Assembly: GCA_019637155.1 (NCBI GenBank)
Contig: JAHBWE010000016.1
Location: 186,001 to 250,000, forward strand
Direction of reading: 5' to 3'
Length of the DNA: 64,000 nucleotides
From: Labilithrix sp.
GTDB taxonomy: Bacteria; Myxococcota_A; Polyangia; Polyangiales; Polyangiaceae
Shown: one piece after another, positions 43,723 to 52,107 of the stretch
Layout: every line of letters begins with the position of its first letter
Numbering within the stretch: the stretch's first letter is position 1
The notes under the pieces: generated by a model
Database searches by the model: none
Seen by the model: only the letters and a program-made list of their open reading frames with translations
Told to the model about the DNA's origin: nothing
Made by a program: the position numbers and the translations under genes

Positions 43723-44640
43723 TTGCGCCTCCGTGCACTGGCGCTCCTGGGCGCGCTGCTCCTCACCGGCTGCCCCCACACCGCGGACGAGAAGACCAAG
43801 GAGCCGAAGTGCCCGCCGCCCCCGGAGCCGGAGCATCAGGCGGTCGTCGTCGGGACGATCGGGCGCTACCACCTCGTCGAGAGCCGCTACCCGCTCGCGA
43901 AGCTCGCGGAGACGATGGCGGTGTTCAAGCCGGACCTCGTCCTCGTCGCGGTGCGCGTCGACGCGTTCCGGCAGGACGAGCTCGAGGACGCGTCGTTCGA
44001 GATGACGTACGTGCAGCACCTCGCGAAGGCGCGCGGCGTCGCGCTCGAGCCGATCGACTGGTGGCGCGAGGCCGACCTCGGCGCGCCGCCGCCGCCGGTC
44101 GAGCCGGCCGACGAGATCGAGATCGAGCGGCGCGAGACCGAGGTCCTGCGCGCGACGCGGATGTTCACGTTCGAGCAAGCGAACGGCGCCGAGCTCGGTG
44201 AGCGCGTCTTGCTCGCGCAGAACGCGGCCCTGCGCCACCGCGCGGGCGATCCGGTGACCATGCGCCGCCGCGCGTGGATCCAAGAGCTCGCCGCCGACGC
44301 CGCGCTCCGCCACGGCCGGCCGAAGCGCGTCCTCGCCTACGTCGACGTGTTCGATCGCCCCGCGATCGACGCCGTCCTCGGCGGCGTCGGCTACGCGCCG
44401 CGCCCGCCGGCCGAGGTCCTCGCGAAGTCGACGGAGGCGCTCGCGGTCCCGGACCTGCCGCCCGATCTCGTGACGAAGTGGCGCGCCCAGTCCGAGCGGG
44501 CGAAGGCGCGCGGCGAGAAGGCGACGACGCCGGCGGAGAAGGAGCTCTGGACCGATCGCGCGAAGGTGCTCGACGTTGCGGTCGAGAAGAGAGGCGGCTG
44601 CTGCGTGACGCAGTCCACCTTCGCGCCCGCGCGGCCTTGA
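43723..44640 (+). CDS. Hypothetical lipoprotein, TraB/DUF5694-like core possible
   Basis: 305 residues, apparently from a TTG start that is in frame with a good signal (LALLGALLLTGCPHT). The mature part begins VVVGTIGRYHL and continues with a helix (LAETMAVFKPDLVLVAVRVDAF) and acidic helices, recalling TraB/GumN-type folds in which a His/Glu near the first strand act together. The C-terminus has CC next to CVTQS. Uncertain. Convergent with the SDR gene, 6 bases apart. Confidence 0.6.
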   Translation: MRLRALALLGALLLTGCPHTADEKTKEPKCPPPPEPEHQAVVVGTIGRYHLVESRYPLAKLAETMAVFKPDLVLVAVRVDAFRQDELEDASFEMTYVQHLAKARGVALEPIDWWREADLGAPPPPVEPADEIEIERRETEVLRATRMFTFEQANGAELGERVLLAQNAALRHRAGDPVTMRRRAWIQELAADAALRHGRPKRVLAYVDVFDRPAIDAVLGGVGYAPRPPAEVLAKSTEALAVPDLPPDLVTKWRAQSERAKARGEKATTPAEKELWTDRAKVLDVAVEKRGGCCVTQSTFAPARP

Positions 44641-44646
44641 GCCGAC

Positions 44647-45582
44647 CTACGAGGACTCCGAGGCTTGGACGGCGCGCGGAGCGCGGGCGGTCGTCGCGTC
44701 GCGGACGATCGTGGCGGCGCGGCCGCGGGCGAGCTCCGGGAAGTGGCGGAGCGAGTCTTCGTAGATCTTCTGCGCGATCTTCTCGCCCGCCGCTTGCGGG
44801 AGGAGGCTGAGAAGCTTGTGGAGGCCGACGTTGCGGCGCGGGAGGACGATGATGCCCTCGTTCTTCTCGATCGCCGCGAGGGCTTCGCGCGTGAAGTCCT
44901 CGAGCTCCATGATCGGGCCGATGCGCTTCCACCACGCGAGCATGCGCTCCGCGGTGATGTCGTAGATCGAGCCGCCGAGCTGGCTCTCGCTGAGGATCGG
45001 CGTCCGCACGGCGCCGGGGCAGAGCGCGCTGACGCGGACGCCCTTCGACGCCGCCTCCACCCGCATCGTCTTCGAGAGGCCGACGACGGCGTGTTTCGTC
45101 AGCGCGTACGGCGCGAGGAACGGCGACTGCACGAGCCCCGCGAGCGACGCCGTGTTCACGATGTGGCCGAAGCCCTGCGCCACCATCTTGCGGTACGCGG
45201 GGCGCACGACGTGGACGACGCCCCAGACGTTCACGTCGATGACGGCGTCCCACTCCTTGTCCTCGAGCAGGTGCGTCTCGCCGAAGACGCCGATGCCCGC
45301 GTTCGCGAAGACGTAGTCGAGCCGCCCCTCGAGCGCGAAGGCGTTCTCGACGAGGTCGGCGCACGCGCCCTTGTCGCGCACGTCGAGGACGACGCCGCGC
45401 GCCTTGCCGCCGGCCTCCTCGATCGCGGTGACGGTGTCCTCGAGCTTCGCGCGCTGGATGTCGGAGAGCACGAGGTTCGCGCCGCGCTTGGCGAGCGTCT
45501 CCGCGAACGCGCGGCCGAAGCCCGACGCCGCTCCCGTGATCACGACCGTCGCTCCGTCCCATGTCCTCAGTCCGTTCTTCAT
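44647..45582 (-). CDS. Short-chain dehydrogenase/reductase
   Basis: 311 residues. Classical SDR motifs: TGAASGFGRA (cofactor loop TGxxxGxG), VLDVRD, NAGIG, the catalytic triad Ser/Tyr/Lys in NTASLAGLVQ and YALTKHAVV, and PGAVRTP. The C-terminal 60 residues extend beyond the usual 250-residue fold (ELEDFTREALAAIEKNEGI). The start overlaps the DUF885 stop (ATGA at 45579-45582), so the two are coupled. NADP versus NAD preference cannot be read. Function: oxidoreduction of a hydroxyl or keto group, substrate unknown. Confidence 0.88.
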   Translation of the reverse strand: MKNGLRTWDGATVVITGAASGFGRAFAETLAKRGANLVLSDIQRAKLEDTVTAIEEAGGKARGVVLDVRDKGACADLVENAFALEGRLDYVFANAGIGVFGETHLLEDKEWDAVIDVNVWGVVHVVRPAYRKMVAQGFGHIVNTASLAGLVQSPFLAPYALTKHAVVGLSKTMRVEAASKGVRVSALCPGAVRTPILSESQLGGSIYDITAERMLAWWKRIGPIMELEDFTREALAAIEKNEGIIVLPRRNVGLHKLLSLLPQAAGEKIAQKIYEDSLRHFPELARGRAATIVRDATTARAPRAVQASESS

Positions 45583-47294
45583 CGCGGCTCCTTCCTCTTC
45601 ATCTCTTGCTCGAGCACGTCGAGCGGAAGCGGTCCTTCGCCGAGGACCGCCTCGTGGAACGCCTTTTCGTCGAGCTTCGTCTTCTTGCGCAGCTCCTTGA
45701 TCTTCAGCTCGCCGATCTTGTACGCGAGCGCCTGCCCCGGCCACGCGATGTAGCGGTCGACCTCGTTCACGACGTCGAGCTCCGCCTTCGGCGCGTTCTC
45801 GAGGAAGAAGTCGATCGCGCGCTGGCGATCCCATTTCAGGTGATGGATGCCGGTGTCGACGACGAGCCGCACCGCGCGCCACATCTCGTAGGTGAGCTGC
45901 CCGATCTTCGACCAGGGATCGTCGTAGAGCCCGAGCTCGTCGCCGAGGCTCTCCGCGTAGAGCGCCCACCCCTCGACGAACGCGTTGTAGCCGCCGTGGC
46001 GCCGGAACGGCGGGATGTTCGCCTGCTCGGTCGCGAGCGCGATCTGGAGGTGATGCCCCGGCACCGACTCGTGGAGCGAGAGCGCGACCATCTCCCATTT
46101 CGGCCGCGACTCCGGCTTGTAGAGGTTCACGAAGTAGGTGCCGGGCCGCGAGCCGTCCGCGGCCGGCTCGCGGTAGTACGCCGTCGTCGTGTCGGGCGCG
46201 ACGTTGTCCGGCACCGGCTGCACCGTGTACGGCGTCTTCGGGAGGCGCGAGAACACGCGCGGGAGGAGGGGATCGATGCGCTGCCCGAGCTGCCGGTAGG
46301 CGGCGAGGAGCTCGTCGCCGTCGGCGTAGAAGAAGCGCGGGTCGCTCCGGAGGAACGTGAAGAGCTCCTTCGTCGTGCCGGTGAAGCCCGCGCGCGCCTT
46401 CGCCGCCTCCATCTCGCCGCGGATGCGCGCGACCTCGCGGAGGCCGATCGCGTGGATCTCGTCCGGCGTGAGCTTCGTCGTCGTGTGGAGCCGCGCGAGG
46501 TACGCGTAGCGCGCCGGCGCCTTCGGCAGCTGCCACGCGCCGACGTCGGGCTTGCACGCGGGCAGGTACGTCTCCGTCCAGAACGCCTTCAGCTTCACGA
46601 AGGCGGGGACGACCGCGCTCTCTACGAGCGCCTCCGCCTCCGCCGCGCGCGCGGCGGGGCCCGCGTGGTCCTTGTAAGGTGCAAAGAACGGGCTCTTCTT
46701 CGGATCGGCGACGATCTGCTTCTCGATCTGGCCCGTCACGCGCTCCATCACGACGCGCGGGTGGACGATGCCTTCCTTCACGCCGGCGGCGAGGAGCTCG
46801 ATCGTCTGGTCCATGTACGCCGGGAACGAGCGGAGGCGCGCGTTCCAGTCGGCGAAGTCCTTGTCCGTCTTGAACGGCAGCGCGTCCGCGAGCTCGTCGG
46901 CGGTCTGGATCCCTCCGCGCTGGTTGATGGGGAGGAGGTGCTGGCGGTACTCGCGACCCTCGACCGCGACGGCGTAGCGATGGCGGAAGAGGTCCCACGA
47001 CAGCGCGTCCTCGCGCCCGAGCGCGGCGCGCGGGATCTTCTCGATCTCCGCGAGCGCCATGTCTTCGTATTGGTCGCGGCGCGCCTCTGCCGCGAGGCTC
47101 ACGTCGTCCCAGCGATCGCCGTAGCGATGGTCGCCGAGGCTCGAGGCCCACGTCGGATGCTCCCGCATCGTGAATTCCCAGTCGGCGTTGAAGAGCGCGT
47201 GGAGCGAGCGCGCCGCGTCGCTCGCGGTCGCGTCACGCGCCGGACGCGACGAGCACGCGCTGGCGACGAGGAGGACGAGGACGGCGCGGCGCAT
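45579..47294 (-). CDS. DUF885 family lipoprotein, predicted zinc metallopeptidase
   Basis: 571 residues with lipobox LLVASACSS. The DUF885 core contains the hallmark LHESVPGHHLQIAL (HExxxGHH zinc-binding site) and downstream AFVEGWALYAESLGDELG, whose Glu is the third ligand in the M2/M32-like fold. Length matches the family. Anchored in the periplasm or outer surface, it probably cleaves peptides; some family members are linked to peptide or cell-wall metabolism, but the substrate here is unknown. Coupled to the SDR gene by a 4-base overlap. Confidence 0.88.
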   Translation of the reverse strand: MRRAVLVLLVASACSSRPARDATASDAARSLHALFNADWEFTMREHPTWASSLGDHRYGDRWDDVSLAAEARRDQYEDMALAEIEKIPRAALGREDALSWDLFRHRYAVAVEGREYRQHLLPINQRGGIQTADELADALPFKTDKDFADWNARLRSFPAYMDQTIELLAAGVKEGIVHPRVVMERVTGQIEKQIVADPKKSPFFAPYKDHAGPAARAAEAEALVESAVVPAFVKLKAFWTETYLPACKPDVGAWQLPKAPARYAYLARLHTTTKLTPDEIHAIGLREVARIRGEMEAAKARAGFTGTTKELFTFLRSDPRFFYADGDELLAAYRQLGQRIDPLLPRVFSRLPKTPYTVQPVPDNVAPDTTTAYYREPAADGSRPGTYFVNLYKPESRPKWEMVALSLHESVPGHHLQIALATEQANIPPFRRHGGYNAFVEGWALYAESLGDELGLYDDPWSKIGQLTYEMWRAVRLVVDTGIHHLKWDRQRAIDFFLENAPKAELDVVNEVDRYIAWPGQALAYKIGELKIKELRKKTKLDEKAFHEAVLGEGPLPLDVLEQEMKRKEPR

Positions 47295-47433
47295 GGGGAG
47301 CGCGGAGCATGCCCCGGATCGCCGCGCGCCGGTAGTCGTACGGTCGGGCGAAATGTTTCAACGAATCTGAAGCTTTACGAGGCGCTTTCGCTCGCCGTGG
47401 CTCGTTCGTACGGCAGTGCTATGGAGCCGCTCG

Positions 47434-48513
47434 ATGTCGGACGTACTCGCAGCCTCTCGTTTCCTCGTCGTCGGCGCCGGTGGCATCGGCGGCGTCATCA
47501 CCGCGTCGCTCTCGGAGATCGGTCACGACGTGACCGCGGTCACGACCAACCAGGCGATCCACGACGCGGTGGTCGATCGCGGGATGAAGGTCGTCGGCGA
47601 AGGCGCGCCGCGCAGCGTGAAGGCGAAGGTCTCGCTCGGCGTCGCGCCGCTCATCGAGCGCGGCGAGAAGTTCGACTACGTGCTCCTCGCGACGCAGCCG
47701 CCGCAGGTCGAAGAGGCCGCGCGGCAAGCGCTCCCGCTCCTCGGCGACGACGGCGCGATGGTCTGCCTCCAGAACGGCCTCTGCGAGCGGCGCATCGCGA
47801 AGATCGCGGGCGACGATCGCGTCATCGGCGCCGTCGTCGGCTGGGGCGCGACGATGCCGGAGCCGGGGCTCTACGAGAAGACGGCGGCGGGCGGCTTCAC
47901 GCTCGGCTACCCGGCCGGCGAGCCCTTCGGCTCCGATCACGACGACCTCGTCGCCGCGCTCGAGGCGGTGGGGCCGGTCGAGACGACGCAGAACCTCCCC
48001 GGCAAGCGCTGGAGCAAGCTCGCGATCAACTGCGCCATCTCCGCGCTCGGCACCGTCGGCGGCGACCGCCTCGGCGCGCTGATGCAGCACCGCATCGTGC
48101 GGCGCCTCGCGCTCGAGATCATGACCGAGACCGTGCATGTTGCACGCAAGGAGAACGTGCGCCTCGAGAAGGTGTCCGGCACGCTCGACCTCAACTGGAT
48201 CGCGCTCACGGAGGAGGAGGCGCACGCGGCGGGCTCGCCGAGCCTCGTCGCGAAGCACACGCTGCTCCTCGCGGTCGGCCTCCGCTACCGCCGCATGAAG
48301 AGCTCGATGCTCTCCGCGATCGAGCGCGGCCGCACCCCCGCGGTCGACTTCCTCAACGGCGAGGTCGCCCTCCAAGGGAAGCGCCACGGCGTCTCCACCC
48401 CCGTGAACACGACGATGCGCGACACGGTGTGGGCGATCGCGGACGGCAAGAAGACCCCGGGCGTCGACCTCCTGCGCGAGGTCTACGAAGCGACCGGCCC
48501 GCACGGAGCCTGA
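47434..48513 (+). CDS. Ketopantoate reductase (PanE/ApbA) family protein
   Basis: 359 residues from an ATG, or 365 from an upstream GTG. The N-terminal Rossmann motif FLVVGAGGIGGVITASL is followed by the family block VCLQNGLCERRIA and GAVVGWGATM. The C-terminal ApbA_C domain contains KLAINCAISALGTV (conserved Lys-Asn) and a helical bundle. PanE reduces 2-dehydropantoate for CoA synthesis; this protein is 50-60 residues longer than typical, so it could be a relative with another 2-keto acid substrate. The gene follows a 138-bp intergenic region with an AT-rich stretch before the start. Confidence 0.82.
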   Translation: MSDVLAASRFLVVGAGGIGGVITASLSEIGHDVTAVTTNQAIHDAVVDRGMKVVGEGAPRSVKAKVSLGVAPLIERGEKFDYVLLATQPPQVEEAARQALPLLGDDGAMVCLQNGLCERRIAKIAGDDRVIGAVVGWGATMPEPGLYEKTAAGGFTLGYPAGEPFGSDHDDLVAALEAVGPVETTQNLPGKRWSKLAINCAISALGTVGGDRLGALMQHRIVRRLALEIMTETVHVARKENVRLEKVSGTLDLNWIALTEEEAHAAGSPSLVAKHTLLLAVGLRYRRMKSSMLSAIERGRTPAVDFLNGEVALQGKRHGVSTPVNTTMRDTVWAIADGKKTPGVDLLREVYEATGPHGA

Positions 48514-48518
48514 GCGCG

Positions 48519-49580
48519 CTATTTCTTGTAGCGCGAGACCGTTCCGGCGCCGGGGTGACCGAAATAGACCCAATCCGCGGTGACGACGATGAGCCGCGGA
48601 TAGGCGCCGGCAGGGAACGCGGGCCCGCTCGCGATCAGCTCCGAGGGCGCCGCGGAGGCGGCCTGCTTCGGCCGGCGCCGCAGCGCTCCGGTCGTCGCCT
48701 CGAACCAGTAGAGATGGGAGTCGTCACCGACGAGGGAGACCGGCTTCGCGAGCCCGCCCGCCACCTCGTTGCTCGCGCCGCCGGACGTCTTCATGACGCG
48801 GTGGACGGTGGTGTTCGTCGTGAAGTACACGCTCGCGTCGTCGGCGAAGAGCGCCGTCGGCGCGGTCGCTCCGCTCCAGCTCGCGCCGTTGCTCTGGGTC
48901 CAATCGCCGCGGTGGATCCCGTTGGTCTTCGAGTCCGCCCAGTAGATCTTCGTCGCGTCGCCCGCGACCGCCACCGGGGTGATGCCGGAGCTCGAGTTGT
49001 GCCGCTGCTCGTCCGAGAAGTCGCTCGTGCGGTACGACTCGACGTAGTTGTTCCACGCGGCGAGCACGCGGCCGTTCGCGACGACGACGTCCCTCCCGCC
49101 GCTCTCGCCTCCATGGCTGGCCGACGGGTAGCGCCCGACGTTCGTGTCGTTGATCCAGTAGAGGTCGTTGCCCGAGGTGAAGAGCGAGGTCGCGCCGTCG
49201 ATCGCGGGGACGCTCTGCGCCGCGCCGCCGCCGGGCGTGCGCCGGACGCGCTGGGCGGGACCGCTCACCGCGACGTAGACGCCGTCGTCGCGCACGGCGA
49301 TCGCCCGCATCGCTCCGAGCCCGGTCGCGAGCTGCTGCACCGTCCCCGCCGCCACCCTCGCCGTGTCGTCGTCCCTCCCGCCGTCGGTGACCGGCGTCGT
49401 CGGGTCCGGATCCGTGTCGCCGTTCGTACCGGCGGGAGCGGGAGCGGGAGCGCCGGCGCCGCTCTCCGTCCCCGACGGAGCCGGACCTCCCGGTGTGACG
49501 TCGCTCGTGCCGGTGCCGGCGATCTCGAGGCCACACGCCGCGAGCATGATCGAAGCGAGCGCCGTCCCCCAGCGAGCCAT
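48519..49580 (-). CDS. Lipoprotein with predicted beta-propeller domain
   Basis: 353 residues, lipobox ASIMLAACGLE. After a Pro/Ala/Thr/Gly linker, the region from about 80 consists of repeated units with DGVYVAVSG, GNDLYWIND, TKIYWADSK, ASVYFTTNT, SHLYWFEAT and DWVYFGHPG: about six blades of the SMP-30/LVIVD-like type with Y-F/W pairs. No catalytic motif. Such propellers bind ligands or proteins on the cell surface. Converges with the ketopantoate-reductase-like gene, 5 bases apart. Confidence 0.75.
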   Translation of the reverse strand: MARWGTALASIMLAACGLEIAGTGTSDVTPGGPAPSGTESGAGAPAPAPAGTNGDTDPDPTTPVTDGGRDDDTARVAAGTVQQLATGLGAMRAIAVRDDGVYVAVSGPAQRVRRTPGGGAAQSVPAIDGATSLFTSGNDLYWINDTNVGRYPSASHGGESGGRDVVVANGRVLAAWNNYVESYRTSDFSDEQRHNSSSGITPVAVAGDATKIYWADSKTNGIHRGDWTQSNGASWSGATAPTALFADDASVYFTTNTTVHRVMKTSGGASNEVAGGLAKPVSLVGDDSHLYWFEATTGALRRRPKQAASAAPSELIASGPAFPAGAYPRLIVVTADWVYFGHPGAGTVSRYKK

Positions 49581-49598
49581 CCCCTCAGCGTACCGCGT

Positions 49599-50051
49599 TC
49601 AGGCGACGAGCAGAACCTGACGGCCGATCTCGCCGGGGCGGAGCAGCCACTCCGGAGTACGGTCTCGCACGAAGGAGACCTGTCCCGGCACGGCCGGCGG
49701 GAAGGTGGGGCGACCGACGAGGAAGGCGCCGATCGTCCCGAGGATCGGCTCGTCCGCGACGACGACGATGGAGGAACCGCGCGCGGAGAGGAGCGGGACG
49801 ATCACCTCCGCCGGCGTGCTCCCGACGAGGAGCGGCAGCGTCTCCACGACGCCGACGTAGTCGGTGCGATCGGCGAAGAGCTCCGCGGTCTGCACCGCGG
49901 CGGGCTCCGGCGACACGACGAAGCGATCGAACGAGGGCTCCTCCGTCATCTTCAGCTTGTGGCCGAGCGCGCGGATCATGCGCCGGCCCTCCGCCGAGAG
50001 GAACGCGGCGCCTTCGTCGACGAGCGAGGTGCGGAGGAGATAGACGTCCAT
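49599..50051 (-). CDS. SixA-like histidine phosphatase homologue, probably inactive
   Basis: 150 residues with the SixA/phosphoglycerate-mutase-like fold: MDVYLLRTSL, LSAEGRRMIRALGHKL, RFVVSPEPAAVQTAELF, VVVADEP near the second His position. In active enzymes the first motif is RHG; here it is RTS, so the phospho-accepting histidine is missing. The second catalytic region reads VVVADEPILGT rather than G-H-x-P. Catalysis is therefore doubtful. Its ATG shares the A of the DagK stop (TGATG), so it is translated with the kinase. Confidence 0.75.
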   Translation of the reverse strand: MDVYLLRTSLVDEGAAFLSAEGRRMIRALGHKLKMTEEPSFDRFVVSPEPAAVQTAELFADRTDYVGVVETLPLLVGSTPAEVIVPLLSARGSSIVVVADEPILGTIGAFLVGRPTFPPAVPGQVSFVRDRTPEWLLRPGEIGRQVLLVA

Positions 50052-50992
50052 CAGGCCCGCAGCGTCAGCGCCTTCGGCACGACCTCGACCTCGAGCGGCA
50101 GCCCGCCCATCGGCTCGCCGTCGACGTCGAGGAGGTAGACGTCCGACGCGCTCGTGTTCACGAGCTCGAGCTTCATCTTCTGCCCGCGGAGGTGGACCGT
50201 GCCGGCCTGGTTGACGTGATCGCCGGAGTAGATGCTGCCGGAGGTGAGGGCGAAGCCGATCTTCGAGGTGGCGCCGAGCGCGACGAGCTCGAGGACGCCG
50301 TCGTCGATCTCCGCCATCGGCGCGACCTTCATCCCGCCGCCGAAGTAGCGGCCGTTGCAGATCGCGATCATGAAGGAGCGAACGAGGTGCTCCTCGCTCT
50401 TGCCGTCGTTCGTGATCGTGACGCGCACGTGCCCGAGCTCGGCGTTGAAGAGCGCCTTCAGCGACGCGCCGAAGTACGCCGCCTTGCCGCCGAGCGCGCG
50501 CGGCGCGCTCGCGACGTAGCGGTCGACGAGGCCGCCCATGCCGGCAGAGAGGATGTTCACGAACCAGTGGCTCGTCTTGCCGCCGCCGCTGAACTTGCCG
50601 ACGTCGATCGCGCGCTGCTTCCCGCTCGCGATCGCCTCGACGTAGCGATCGAGCCGGTGCTCGGTGCCGAGCGTCTTGCGGAAGTCGCCGCCGGTGCCCT
50701 GACCGATGACGCCGAGCGCCGTCTCCGCCGCCTTCGTCCCGTAGTCGGACGAGCGCGCCTGCATGAGGCCGTTCACGACCTCGTGGATCGTGCCGTCGCC
50801 GCCGACCGCGACGACGAGCGGGTGCCCCGCGATCGCGCCTTGCCGCGCGAGGTCGATGCCGTGGCCGGGGTGCTCCGTCATCGCGACCTCGCACGCCCCG
50901 AGCGCGCGCTCGATCGTGCCGCGCATCGCCGCGAAGGTGCGCGCGGTCGTGCCGCCGCCCGAGCGCGGGTTGACGACGAGGAGCGGCTTCAC
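50051..50992 (-). CDS. Diacylglycerol kinase family lipid kinase (YegS/DagK-like)
   Basis: 313 residues. The DAGK catalytic domain shows VNPRSGGGT, VVAVGGDGTIHEVVNGLM, and GQGTGGDFRKTLG (usual GTGNDFAR), with the C-terminal domain ending in DGEPMGGLPLEVEVVP. It transfers phosphate from ATP to diacylglycerol or a related lipid such as ceramide or sphingosine. Starts on a GTG whose last bases form the stop of the epimerase gene (GTGA at 50989-50992). Lipid phosphorylation fits the nearby lipid enzymes (ElbD-like, PlsC) but no direct pathway link is visible. Confidence 0.88.
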   Translation of the reverse strand: MKPLLVVNPRSGGGTTARTFAAMRGTIERALGACEVAMTEHPGHGIDLARQGAIAGHPLVVAVGGDGTIHEVVNGLMQARSSDYGTKAAETALGVIGQGTGGDFRKTLGTEHRLDRYVEAIASGKQRAIDVGKFSGGGKTSHWFVNILSAGMGGLVDRYVASAPRALGGKAAYFGASLKALFNAELGHVRVTITNDGKSEEHLVRSFMIAICNGRYFGGGMKVAPMAEIDDGVLELVALGATSKIGFALTSGSIYSGDHVNQAGTVHLRGQKMKLELVNTSASDVYLLDVDGEPMGGLPLEVEVVPKALTLRA

Positions 50993-52053
50993 GCTTCGTC
51001 ACGCACGTCGGTGATGCGACGGCGGAGCGTGGAGAGGAAGGAGCCGCCCGTCTGCGGCCAGACCACGCCGCGCTCTTCGAGGTCGCGCACGGTGGCGACG
51101 AGCGTGACGGTCGGATCGCGCGGCGCCCAGCCGAGCTCGCTCTCGGCGAGCGACGCGTCGAGGTACCAGTAGAAGTGCGCCATATCGAGGCTGACGGGGT
51201 CGACCGAGACCGGGATGCCGAGGCGCTCCGAGAGCTGCTGCAGCATCTCGGCGCCGGTCTTCGCGATCTCGCGCGCCTGCCGCGGCATCGGGAGGATGGG
51301 GCCGCGCACGCCGGACACGCGCTCGAGCCGCGCGAAGAACTCCTTGATCGTGAGGTTGCACGCGCCGATGAGGTAGCGGCGGCCGCCGATCCCCTTGTCC
51401 ATCGCGAGCGCCATCGCGAGCGCGGCGTCGCGCGCGTCGACGTAGGAGAGGCCGCCGGGCGGGATCGCGGGGATCTTCCGCTCGAGGAAGAGGCGCACGT
51501 CCTCCGTCGAGGAGCCGTTCACGTCGCCGGGGCCGAGGAGGAGCGTGGGGTTCACGCAGACGACCTCGAGCCCGTCCTTGCCGTTCTGCTCGAGCGCCGC
51601 CATCTCGGCGAAGAGCTTCGAGCGGTAGTACGGCCAGCGCTGGAGGAGGCCGATCGGGCTCGAGTCCTCCTCGGTGTAGATGCGATCGGGATCGTCGCCG
51701 ACCGCGATCGTGCCGCTCGTCGACGCGACGACGACGCGGAGCACGCCGCGCTTCACCATCGCGGCGAGGACGTTCTTCGTCCCGTCGACGTGGAGCTTGT
51801 AGAGCTCCTCCGCGTCCTCGGGCTTGCGCGAGACCTTGCCCGCGCAGTGGAAGACTCCGTCGCACCCGACGAGCGCCTCCGCGATGCTCTCGGGATCGAG
51901 GACGTCACCGGTGACCTGCGTCACGGCGGCGGGGAGGTCGGCCGGCTTGCGCACCAGCGCGACCACCGCGTCGCCGCGATCGAGCAGCGTGCGGACGAGA
52001 TGACGCCCGAGGAACCCGGTCGCTCCGGTGACGAGATAGCGGCTCACGGCCAC
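50989..52053 (-). CDS. NAD(P)-dependent epimerase/dehydratase (extended SDR)
   Basis: 354 residues. Motifs: TGATGFLGRHLVRTLLDRG, GDVLDPESIAEAL, YYRSK for the catalytic Tyr/Lys pair, and NGSSTEDVRLFLE. It belongs to the extended SDR family with likely activity on a nucleotide sugar, flavonoid-like or hopanoid-type substrate; which one cannot be read. Start is GTG at 52053 (or a second GTG two codons on). The gene heads a translationally coupled trio with the DagK-like and SixA-like genes. Its start is 55 bases from the divergent kinase start. Confidence 0.85.
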   Translation of the reverse strand: MAVSRYLVTGATGFLGRHLVRTLLDRGDAVVALVRKPADLPAAVTQVTGDVLDPESIAEALVGCDGVFHCAGKVSRKPEDAEELYKLHVDGTKNVLAAMVKRGVLRVVVASTSGTIAVGDDPDRIYTEEDSSPIGLLQRWPYYRSKLFAEMAALEQNGKDGLEVVCVNPTLLLGPGDVNGSSTEDVRLFLERKIPAIPPGGLSYVDARDAALAMALAMDKGIGGRRYLIGACNLTIKEFFARLERVSGVRGPILPMPRQAREIAKTGAEMLQQLSERLGIPVSVDPVSLDMAHFYWYLDASLAESELGWAPRDPTVTLVATVRDLEERGVVWPQTGGSFLSTLRRRITDVRDEA

Positions 52054-52107
52054 GTCGTAGTCGGAGCGCCGCGGGGCGGCAAGCGGCGGTATGATGATGA
52101 GCTGCCC

